From Lunularia cruciata (taxonomy: Eukaryota > Streptophyta > Marchantiopsida > Lunulariales > Lunulariaceae): a stretch of DNA of 64,000 bases. The notes beneath the pieces are model-generated. The model was given only the letters and a program-made list of their open reading frames with translations, did no database searches and was not told where the DNA came from. The position numbers were made by a program, and so were the translations under genes. The stretch is from NCBI GenBank assembly GCA_948567375.1, contig OX419758.1, positions 687,001-751,000 of the forward strand, given 5' to 3'. Below, piece by piece: positions 1 through 9,628 of this stretch; positions within the stretch are counted from its first letter, which is position 1; each line of letters starts with the position of its first letter.

Positions 1-393
1 TTTTGCATTTGTGAATGCAACACAATGTTGATGTGAAGCAATTTTGATTGAGGAAGTTGTGCCTTTAGTGGAGAGGTGGAACACAATTCTGAGGCAAAGT
101 TGTTTTGCAATGAAGTGCCATTTTTAGAAGGGTCTGAATCATCACAATCAAGATTGTTTGGAAAGAATCAATGGAGTTGTGATTAAGTGTGACAAATTGT
201 TGTGACGAGGTTGCGAGTTAGTGCTTGTTACTCTCTTCTAGGTGTAGTTTCTACTTGAGAGATTAAAGAAGAACCCATGAAGAATTGAAGTTGTTACTTT
301 GCTTTGTATTTGACTAATTCTAAATTGTATTTTTGCGGGAATGGACTTTACTTACTTGATTACTGCAAAAGTGATATTTGCCAGGTTGTCACA
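1..393 (+). mobile_element. Family A element, 3' end only
   Basis: The stretch matches the 3' ends of the A copies at 21920-22312 and 41090-41476 and ends in the same TTGCC(A/G)GGTTGTCACA terminus. The rest of the copy lies outside the window. What follows from 394 on belongs to a C-related element, so this A copy appears to have inserted there. No coding domain is visible in the piece. Confidence 0.8.
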
Positions 394-1610
394 AATCTTG
401 AAGCAGATCTGGTTGATTGAAGTTGAAGCTCTTGAGGTGTAAGGTGATGGAGAAGAGCTAGTGATCAGGTTTGGAGTTTTGGTCACTCCCCAAGTTGTGG
501 CTCAAGATACCTTATAAAAATTTCCAATCTTGTTGTTGGTTAGAGTGTGTGCCTTTGTGTGAAGGTTTCCTATGAATTCTTCAAATAGAGAATTCAAGGT
601 CTTGGATCAAGTATAACTGGGTCTGCAAAGCTCACAAGTTAGCCTAGGTCAGGAATTGATCCATATCTAGGGATTGGGGTTGCATTAGGCCATCAAAATT
701 TATAAAGTGTCAACCAAGAGCACGACCAACTACTATGGAAAATTTGGTTGGCACTAGGCTCATAAATAGTGAGATCTGATGCAACAAGTTTTACTGAAAA
801 GACTGTCATAAGCTCAGAGGAGCATTTCTTTCTTCAATCCTAATTGAATGGCAATTCTCTCACTTTTGTGACTATGATTGAGAGTTCAGATTTCTTGAGT
901 GTTTAATGAGGATCAAGTGTACATCTGATTTAGAAATCAAGGGAAATTTGGCAAGAACCAAGGGGAAACCCTTAAAAAGGGGATTTCAAAATTAGGTGAG
1001 AGTTGCAAAAACCTGGCCAACTTTGAGAGCTTGTAAGGGGAGTTGTAGTGATCCGATTGATGTATGTTTTATATCATTGGAAAGATTACATTATAGGCTC
1101 TCTATTAAAATCTAGAAATCTTGAATCCAAGCTATACAAAGGAGTTATATTCATGTGAGCTGCATAGAGTTTTCCCCATCAAGAGAAATAGGAAATCCCC
1201 ACATGGAATAGGAATTTGTTGAGATCTGAAGTATAGCTTGGAGGAGACTTGGAATACAGGTTGAAATTAGCTTGATGACAGAGCACAAAGGCTCTAAAGC
1301 TCTTTTCCAACCAATAAACATAGAGAGTTATTGCCACATTCCTATGATTGGATTCCTATGATTTGTGCTTGCATGCTTGTTTGTACGCCCAATCGGTTTG
1401 GATTGTGGTGTGGTGTTGCACTTAGGTTCTTTCCTTTTAGGAGTGATGTATATTTCTCCTTGGTAATGTTGGAAGTGATGACCAACAGACCAAGAGTGCA
1501 TGTTGTGATGATAGGTTAGGTTGCCCGTCAATACCCTACCCAATAGCAAGAATACTAGTTACAAGAGTGGAGGGTTCCAATTGTTAGGTAACACGCATTG
1601 TCGAGGAATT
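394..1610 (+). repeat. Left arm of inverted repeat: leader of a C-related Gypsy element
   Basis: Read backwards, this stretch matches 5318-6530 over about 1.2 kb with many scattered differences. Part of both arms (near 1400-1560 and 5400-5620) also resembles the untranslated leader of element C at 17510-17720: shared phrases include GGATCCAATCACAAGAAA and CATCACTTCC. I read it as the 5' leader of an older relative of C pointing right. No host gene is visible, and the short open frames near 1330-1550 lie inside the repeat on both strands. Confidence 0.6.
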
Positions 1611-4600
1611 TGTTTGGTCTTGAGAGTGCACCGAGCACATGGCTGCTTGTGCTTAGTTTTTCTTTATTGTAGTTGATTTAGAGTTTCTCGTAGACTGACA
1701 TTCTCTTCTTATTCTTGGTGTGTTGGAAATCTCAGCTCTGTAAGAATTTGGGGTTTTCTTTGTTTCCTAAGGTTGGATTTCTTGAGGGTTTATGCTTGTC
1801 CTTGACCTTCACAATACTGGCCAGCTCATGCGGTTTCAGCTATGGTTTTGGACCATGTGGTTCCTAGAAATGGGCTGGGAATTTTACAAACAACAAATAG
1901 TATTCTATTTGGGCTCAACCCGACACCCAGGCTATTGAATCAAACCATTCATATAGATGGAATAAGAGCTCCTAAAATGGAGTTTCCTTGATGCTAGTCA
2001 CAGATCAAACACACCATTGTCTTAGGATTTGTTATTCTTAAAAAAATTCAGCTGCGAGGTTCACAAGTTTGGACAAGCCAACAACTCCAGTTCATACACT
2101 GTTTGCACTAAATTATGACAAAAAATCATTTCAGCTGGTGCTTTTCACACACACTCAGCTTGATAACAGTTAAGACAACTCACCCTCTGGACCTCTTCCT
2201 TCACCTCCTAGCAACACTCCCATCAATGCTTCCTTGTAAAGGTTTCTGTTCTCAGCCAAAGATCCTTTCATGAAATGTCCTCAACTCTCTTGTTCACATA
2301 AATCAATTCTTGATCTCTTAACTGTTCCAGTCACTACCAAAAAGCTTCAGCCACATTTTTTGAAAGACCTGTCACACACTCAACTCCTCAATTTTCCACT
2401 TCTCAAAAAACCCTCAAGACATTCCCCATTCTCCTGTTCCTTTGAACCAGTCCTCTTCTCCCTTCAGACTCCATTCACAAAATAATTCTCCCTCCTTGCT
2501 TTCTTATTGTTGTTGCACAGCACCTCACCTTTCAGAAAACTTCTATCAGCAGTTCAGTCCACAACTTTTCTTGACTCTCTGTTTTCAAAGTCCAGTGCTA
2601 GCATTTGCTCAGTCATTCATGTCACATGTCAGCGTTCCCCTTGAAAGTTCTCCCTTCAAAAATCTCTCTTGTCCACTTCAAGGCAAAGTTAGACTCTTGA
2701 ATTCCCTCTCCTGCTCTTGCCCTAGTCCAGCCCTTCCTGCAAAATTCAACTCCTTCTCTTCTCCATTGTTCTAGATCAATGCCCAAGCAAAACTCAAAAA
2801 TCTCTTGCTCTTATCACAGCCAAACTCCACTCCGTTGAAAATACTCTCCTCTGCAACCACTTCTCCAATACCCTCTGTCCAGACTCTTAAACTTTTTCAT
2901 AGCCATGCTTTTCCTTCAAAAATTCCCTTTCTACAGTGAATTCACTCTCACAACCCTAGCACTGCCCCAGGTCCTTCCTTTGAATCCTTTCCCTACAGCC
3001 AATTCCCCTTCAAAAATTTCTTTCCTACAACACTCTCTCTCAAACCTTCTCAATTTCCCCTTTCTTTCTCTCTCTAGGCATAAGCTCTTCTCCTTTGGGA
3101 AATCTCCCTTCTAGTCCCTTGTCCAAGCAGAAATGCTTCTCCCTTCTCTTGAGTTTTCTCCCCTACAACCCAGCTCGATTCTCAAAGCCCTTTTGATCCT
3201 CCTTTCTTTCTCTCTGTCCAAGCCCTAAGCTCTTCCCCTTCCAAGAAACCTCCCTCCTTGTCCCTTGTCCAAGCAGAAACTCTTCTCCTTTTGGGAAATC
3301 TTCCTTCTTGTCCCTTGTCCCAGCAAAAACTCTTCTCCTTTGCAAAACTATTTGTCCTCTCAAAAAATCCTTCTCCTGGCTTCCAACTTTTCCCTGTCAC
3401 TTTGTTCTCTCAAAGATCTTTCTCTTGATTTCTGTTATCCCAAATACCTTTCCTGCCTTCCCCTGCTATTTCTTCTCTTCTTCTCCTTTTGATACTACTT
3501 GTCCTCTCCAAAAATCCTTCTCTTGGTTTCCAATTTTTCCCTATCACTTTTTTTTCTCTCAAAGACCTTCTCCTCTTGATTCCCAATCCTTCCTGCCTCT
3601 GTTCTCCCAAAGTCTTTTCTCCTGATTTTTGTTCTCCCAAATACCTTTCTTTTCTTTCCCCTGCAATTTCTTCTCTTCTTCTCCTTTTGATACTACTTGT
3701 CCTCTCGGAAATCCTTCTCTTGGTTTCTGCTTTTGATCCTGAATAAACCCTCTCTCTTTCCTCCTGGCTGAATCTTTGCCTTCTTCTCTTGAACCCTTCA
3801 ATTCTTCTCTCCAAAGCCCTTTGATTTTTCTATGTCACTACTCTCCTTTAATATTCTCCAGTCACTCCAAAAGCCCTTGATACTTCTCTCTAACCTTTTT
3901 ACATTTGCAACTGTCTCTCAGTTTCTACCACTACACTTGGGTTTCTCGTCCAAATCTCTATTCTTCTCCCACGTTAATCAGCAACCTCAGCTGATTATTC
4001 ACATCACTCTCCTTGATCCTTCTCCATTCTTCCTTTCTCCTTTCCTCTAATCCTTCATTCTCTCAACCTCCTGTCCATTTCTTTCTGTATTTTCTGTGCT
4101 TCTCCTTTTTTTGACTCCATGATACTTTGCTCCTTCTTGACTCCACAATCATTTGCTCCTTCATGTCTCCTCTTGACCAGAGAAAAAACCCCTTTCATCC
4201 TTCATTGTCTTCTTAAACCCTTTGAGATTCTGTCTGGCTATTGTCAAACCCTTTGAGAGTCTACCTCACTCTTTTCTCTGTCCCTATCCACGCTAGACCA
4301 ACTTCAAAAATATCTATCTCCCCCCCTCTCTCTGTCCAGTCCAGATCTTTCCTTTTTCAAGATTTTTCCCTCTGTCCAGCTTTCTCCTCCCCTTCAATTC
4401 ACCACTCTGCTTCCCCCTTTTCTTTCTCTGGACCTGTTTAGGCTTTTCTTTTTTTCTTTTTTTTTCTTGATGCCCCCAAACCCCTTGCTATTGCCACTAA
4501 CTCAAATACTCTTGAGATCCCAATAACATAAACAAACTCCCGCGCTTAAGTGACATACAAATAAGCCCAGAGCTAATGTAACATAAAAGAAAATCCCGAG

Positions 4601-4767
4601 CTGATGTAACACAAGAGAAAACCCTTGAGTTTATAGGAACACAAAACAACTTCCGGTTTCACCATAACATAAAACCCTTGAGTTCACTAATATGAAAAAA
4701 AAAACTCACACCAAATGGCATCTATACTACGTGGGGATTATTTTCTTGACAATAGCATGTTCAAACA
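1611..4767. mobile_element. Unclassified 3.2-kb insertion with a long pyrimidine-rich core
   Basis: The C-related leader breaks off at about 1610 and resumes at about 4776, judged against the other inverted arm. The inserted block starts TGTTTGG and ends TTCAAACA, so its ends form a short TGTTTG/CAAACA inverted pair. Flanks GAATT and GAAGTT could be a worn target duplication. From about 2150 to 4450 the plus strand is strongly C+T rich and made of degenerate repeats (such as CCTTCTC, CTTGTCC, CTCTTCTCCTTTTG). The minus strand reads as Lys/Arg/Glu-rich frames, which I regard as by-products of composition. No reverse transcriptase, integrase or transposase was recognised. Confidence 0.45.
4510..4700. 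repeat. Degenerate tandem repeat, unit about 25-30 bp
   Basis: About six to seven imperfect units follow the pattern CCC(G/T)AG(C/T)T..AT(G)TAACA(C)A.A.AAAA, for example around 4585, 4622, 4650 and 4677. They lie directly downstream of the pyrimidine-rich block and near the right end of the insertion. The units differ by many substitutions, so the array is old. Confidence 0.55.
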
Positions 4768-5065
4768 AGAAGTTATAGGTTTACCTATAGCCTCTAATCT
4801 GCAATCTCCACAACTAAGCACCTTGTGTGTTCCTAGAGAGAGAAAAGAAAAGTATGACAGCAAGCAATGGGTTTTTGCACTAGTACTATTGTTGTTCTAG
4901 TAGTGTCAGAGGCATCTAGGTGTCAAGTGTTAGGTCAAGCTATGGACTTGAACTGCTTGACTTGGATTGTGAGCCTTGGCTTGGCAGCGCAACGTAGGAT
5001 GTGCTTGAATACAAGAGAGGAAAGACGGAGGGTTTGGAGGTTCTTGAGCACAATGAAAATGCTTG
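4768..5065 (+). mobile_element. C-related element fragment with the tail of its DNA methyltransferase
   Basis: The interrupted C-related element resumes here. Around 4867-5000 the translation carries SEASRCQVLGQAMDLNCLTW, which matches the C-terminal motif IX/X part of the methyltransferase in element C (about 12830-12990, minus strand). The following GGTTTGGAGGTTCTTGAG matches the C region just after the methyltransferase. So an older family member, pointing the other way, also carried the methyltransferase. Positions 4776-4860 pair in inverted order with 5227-5312. The copy is an internally deleted fossil. Confidence 0.7.
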
Positions 5066-6540
5066 AAACATCTGTGCTATAGCTGGATCAAGCTATAATG
5101 TTGGTGCCTCTCCAGAGCTACTAGCATCCAGATCCCCTAAACTCTTGTCTAATCTCCTATCCATGTCCACCAACCACCTCCTTTCTGACTCTCCACCCCA
5201 AAAGTTTCACGTCGAGTTCACCAACTATCATACTCTCCTTTTCTCTCTTTGGGAACACACAGGGTGCCTAGCTGTGGACACTACAGATCAGAGGCTAGAG
5301 GTAAACCCGTAATGACTCGACAAAACACACGTGTTACCCTTATTGCCGGAACCTTCCTTTCTCATGACTAATATTCTTGCTATCGGGAAAGATAGTACCG
5401 GGCAACCTGACCTGTCATCACAACACGCACTCCTAGTCTGCTGGTCATCACTTCCAACATAACCAAGGAGAATTACACAACACTCCTAGAAGGAAATAAT
5501 CTGAGCGCAATGCCCGCACACCAATCCAAGCCAACTGGGTGTACAAACAGGCATACAAGTACAAAGAGGATCCAATCACAAGAAAAAGGCAACAACTCTC
5601 TATAATTTTTGTCTGGAAAGAGCTTCAGAGCCTTTGTGCTCTGTCATCAAGCTCATTCCAACCTGTACTCCAAGCCTCTTCCCATTTGTACTTCAAATCT
5701 CAACAAATTCCTACTTCATGTGGAGATTCTCTATGACTTTTTGATGGGGAAAACTCTGCGCAGCTCATATGCAAATAACTATTTCTAGATAGCTTGGATT
5801 TGAGTGATCTAGGATTCAATGGAAAGCCTGTAAGGTAAGCTTTCCAATGGTATAAAGAAAACTTCAATAAGATCACTAAAACTCTCCTGAAAATCTCTCA
5901 AAGTTGGCCAGGGTTTCTTTTGACTTCACCCTAATTTTGAAATCTTCTTTTTAGGGTTTGCTTTTAATTCTTGGCAAATTTTCCTCAGATTTCTGATTCA
6001 GAAATACACTTGATCTTCACAAAAGCTCTGGCAACCTGAAACTCTCAATCATAGTCACATGACATGAGACTTGATATCCAATTAAGATGAAAGGAAAATT
6101 TGCTCTACCGAGCTTATGACAGTATTTTTAGCATGATGTTTTGCATCAGATCTCACTCTGCACAGATCTAGAACCACCCAAATTTTCTACAATAGCTGGT
6201 TGTGTTTTCTCTAACCTCCTGCAAATTTTCGTAGCCTAATCCAACTCCAGTCTTTAGATGTGGATCAATTCTTGAGCTGGGCTAACTTGTGAGCTCTACA
6301 GACCCATGTATACTTGATCCAAGACCCTGATTTCTCTATTTGAAGAATTCACATGAAACTTTCACATAGAGTAGTTAAACCTATCCACCAACAACTCTGG
6401 AAATTTTCATGAGGAAATTCAAACTGCAACTTGTGGAGTGACCAAAACTCCAAACTTGATCATTAGCTCTTCTCCAACACCTTACATCCCATAAGCTTCA
6501 ACTTCAATCAATTGGATCTGATTTGAGATTGACCCAAAAC
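5066..6540 (-). repeat. Right arm of inverted repeat: leader and gag start of a C-related element
   Basis: It pairs with 394-1610 and with 4776-4860 in reverse complement. In minus orientation it resembles the leader of element C (compare 5400-5620 with 17510-17720), followed to the left by what should be the start of gag. It meets the oppositely oriented fragment at about 5065. No open coding domain survives. Confidence 0.6.
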
Positions 6541-7439
6541 TGAAATTTATTGCGCTCAGTACTATAAGAACATTATTTACTCTCCAATTCCACCAACAAA
6601 TAGTGAAAAGGTTTCAAGAAGCTCCCTCAATTGACTACTTTGTGCTCCTAGGTATCAATTCAACCCCCCTTCACTCAATTGATCATATCTCTCTCGTAAT
6701 CAGCTCAAATCTGAGTGGTTTCTGTCCAAAAATTGTAGCTTGTCATCTCCTCTTTCTAACCATGTCCTCCATCTCCCAAATGGCCTCACTGAACTCCCCC
6801 AATGGTCCAAAAACTCCCAACTTTCCTCTTGAGATGCAAGCTCTTGCACATTTGTCCTTTACTCTTTTTACTTTTTGACAAATGGACCCCACAACTCCAC
6901 CTTGAAGCTTATGAGCGAAATTTTGGGCATTCCCCAACTATAGAAGGACATAAATTGTCAAGTCTCAAACATTCTTATAAGTAAGCACCGGAAAGACAAT
7001 AGGATCTGGGTTTCCCATCACCGACTCCACAAACACCACCCCCAAAACGTGCTACCAACCAATCCTGTAAGTCGTCACAGTGTAAAATCTGAAGCCTGAG
7101 GAGAAAAAGATTCAAGAGTGGCAGATTGGGAGCATGGGACATCTCATGCTCAAACGCTTCCTCCGATGCTCTAACACTCACTCTCTGCTACAATTCTCTC
7201 CCAACTTCCTTCTCTCCTCAAGACTCTCCAAACTAAAACGCACCCGTCTCTCCACTCGCCCTCATCTTTATTCATCAGAGCCCTCAAACATGATAAGATT
7301 GTGACCCATGTGGCCAATCACATACATGTACATACATGGAAACATCTCATCCATCGGATCTAGCATGCAACCTACTCCACTAACGTGGAGATAAACTATG
7401 ATAGTCACTTTTTATGGGCTGCACAACACAACACGACAA
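6541..7439. other. Unassigned repeat-like DNA between C-related pieces
   Basis: This 900-bp stretch lies between the inverted-repeat arm and the truncated C copy. It may be the terminal part of the C-related element at its left, but I could not match it to any other part of the window. Short open frames on both strands (6603-6937) have no recognisable domain. No gene is called. Confidence 0.3.
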
Positions 7440-7936
7440 CGGTGAGGATGTGTTATATCAATGGAGGTTCTTACCATTTGGGTTAAACTCTTGCCAAGTT
7501 CTAGAGGGTCATTGATAGGATCCTAGTTGGATTGGATTTTTCTCGGTGCTATATTGATGACATTTTGGTTTATAGCACTACTATGGAGGAGCATGAGAGA
7601 CAGTTGTTGGAGGTGTTTGAGAGGTTGAGATCTCATGGACTCAAATTACATCTTGGGAATTGTAGGTTTTTCCATGAGTAGGTTGAGGATTTGGGTCACA
7701 CTATCTACCTTGGGGGACTTGGTGCTCAATAGACCAAGGTGGATGCTATTGCACGTAGTCCTTGGCCTACAGATGTGAGCAAAGTGTGAGCATTCCTTAG
7801 GTTGACAAACTTCTATTGCCGCTATGTTAGAGGATGTAGTGCCATTGCCAAGGCCTTGATGAAGTTGACTAAGCTTACACAAGAGTGATGTTAGGAAGAT
7901 GACCAAGAGAGAGCTTTTGTAGAGCTCAAGGAGAGG

Positions 7937-7941
7937 TTGAC
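7937..7941. repeat. Target-site duplication TTGAC, left copy
   Basis: TTGAC precedes the TGTGGTGCCC start of element A and recurs at 22313-22317 right after its ...TTGTCACA end. The intact C copy (about 11433, minus strand) shows a single TTGAC at this place, which confirms a clean insertion. Confidence 0.9.
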
Positions 7942-8355
7942 TGTGGTGCCCACATTTTTTGTTTTTTTTCAAAATAAAGGAGAAGAAGTGTATAGAGAAG
8001 TCAGATTGCGCCTGTATGGCTGAAGAAAGCAAAGAAAAGAGTCTTCGGGATGAAACCCAAAGTAAAGTGACTTCGGGTCATAAGGCAAAGTACTCGGAAA
8101 TGCCCTGTCAGCATACAACCCAAAGTAAATTTTCTTTGTATCGGGGGGAGCTCAACCCGAGGTGAAGACAGTCTAACAACCTTTCGTCGGGGCGAGAAAT
8201 TCAAGAAGGGGCTGTTTAAAAACTGGCGGCCCATACTCGTGAAGGTTTATTGATAGTGACAAGTGCATGCCGGAGGTGTGATTTCTTGGTAGAAACTTGA
8301 AGTGACGAAAGACGAAGAAGCGCAACTCTATAAAAATTGAACCTGCAACGACAAA

Positions 8356-8568
8356 ATGTCGAGTAATTTTCCTTTGCCGTTGAGAAGTCATCTTGCAGGT
8401 GATCGGGGAAAAGGTAATAGAGTTGGGATCGTATTAGTGCACAAGGGAGAAGTTGCGAGAGTGAAATCAAGAGAAAGTGAGAAGGTAGAAGAGATGGGAG
8501 GAGGAAAGAAGAACTCCGAATTTGCAATGAGAAATCATGCAATTCGGAGGTTAGACGTGATAGCAAGG
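8356..8568 (+). CDS. N-terminal part of the family A protein, cut by element C
   Basis: The frame starts MSSNFPLPLRSHLAGDRGKG and matches the first 70 or so residues of the family A protein at 54940-56562. It reads to the point where element C inserted, and the remainder of the protein lies beyond 19153. The function is unknown. Treated as a fossil part. Confidence 0.75.
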
Positions 8569-9124
8569 TGTCGTGCATATATACATCGCTACACAACATA
8601 CATCACTGTCAACATCATACACTATAAAAGCACAACTCACACATAAGTCATATATAGACTCTAAAGTGCCACAATTAATCAGATTGCTTAACACTCTCAA
8701 CTCAACTCAACTCAGATCAGTACTTGATCTGTCACTCTATAAATTGCCAACAACTGGGCACTGATTACAGTCAAGCCACACCCACTCAAGCATAGAGAAT
8801 CCAGGTGACGCTCGCCGGCCTCTGTCCACCATAGCCAGGAACTCGAAGGCTCAACATCAGAGAAGTGAGCTCTCTGGAGCTCACTTTGAAACTATACCCC
8901 CTGGACTCGAGCTAGCCCTGAAACCCTAACAGTCCCGCTGACAGCACACTCGACGGTGCAAATGGTGCAAAGTGACGGTGGGCCCCACCGCGAAGTCAGT
9001 ACCCCGAACACAAAATCTAACCGTCGGAAAGTAGTCCCTGAGAAACTGCTAGAATAACTCTAACTACCATCACTGGAACTCCAATGTCCGAGCATCTAGA
9101 TGCGGAACTACAAATGGCATGATA
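8569..9124 (-). repeat. 3' LTR of element C
   Basis: It consists of a 449-bp core (8676-9124) shared with the 5' LTR, followed in the sense direction by a 107-bp block (8569-8675) that ends in GCACGACA. The same block also sits just before the core at 9127-9233. The 5' LTR has the core without the block. Confidence 0.8.
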
Positions 9125-9126
9125 GT

Positions 9127-9233
9127 TGTCGTGCATATATACATCGCTACACAACATACATCACTGTCAACATCATACACTATAAAAACACAACTCACAC
9201 ATAAGTCATACATAAACTCTAAAGTGCCACAAT
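9127..9233 (-). repeat. 107-bp block, second copy, upstream of the 3' LTR core
   Basis: It is nearly identical to 8569-8675 (TGTCGTGCATATATACATC at one end, GTGCCACAAT at the other). In the sense direction a purine run AGGAGGG lies just before it, which could be the polypurine tract that primes plus-strand synthesis. The same arrangement is seen at 24561-24665 in the older copy. Confidence 0.75.
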
Positions 9234-9400
9234 CGCCCTCCTAGCTGGCGGTTGGGTCCCTCTAACTCCAGATAGCCATCTACTCTAAGTATATGGTATA
9301 CCCTCTAATGGGCAAAGATCAGGAGGCCGGGTGCTATGGAGCCCCATCGTTAGTCGCCTGTCTGCAATCTATACCATATAAAGAATGAACTAGCTATAGG

Positions 9401-9628
9401 TCAAGTACATCTAGGACATAACCACTGTCCTTGAGGAACCACCGTGAGGGGAGGAGTCATACATGCCATATGCCATCCTCTCGAACAGCTATCACACACT
9501 AACATAGTAGCAGCTCCACCAGAAGAGCCACATAACATACACCTCAAGCCTGTACGTACAAGTGACAAGCTTGGGTCCATAGTACCATCAATGTTTGGAA
9601 GGTGGCATGGCGCACATGATCCTTCCAA
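9401..9628 (-). CDS. PHD finger at the C-terminal end of element C pol
   Basis: The translation shows a canonical C4HC3 PHD finger: within this 75-residue frame Cys30, Cys33, Cys45, Cys48, His53, Cys56, Cys71 and Cys74, with the usual Trp two residues before the seventh Cys (QWLCPRC). PHD fingers of known proteins bind histone H3 tails and read methylation state. Here it follows integrase, the place taken by a chromodomain in chromoviruses, so I infer a role in steering integration or binding chromatin. The finger is also present in the older copy (24230-24400), which argues that it is a fixed part of the family. Confidence 0.88.
   Translation of the reverse strand: MEGSCAPCHLPNIDGTMDPSLSLVRTGLRCMLCGSSGGAATMLVCDSCSRGWHMACMTPPLTVVPQGQWLCPRCT

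Noticed and set aside
1328-1549. Overlapping short frames on both strands
   Set aside because: They lie within the inverted-repeat leader and are not kept in the other arm.
3410-3814. Minus-strand frame of 134 codons rich in Arg, Lys and Glu with internal repeats
   Set aside because: It lies in the pyrimidine-rich tract; overlapping frames on both strands are equally open because of composition, and no domain is visible.
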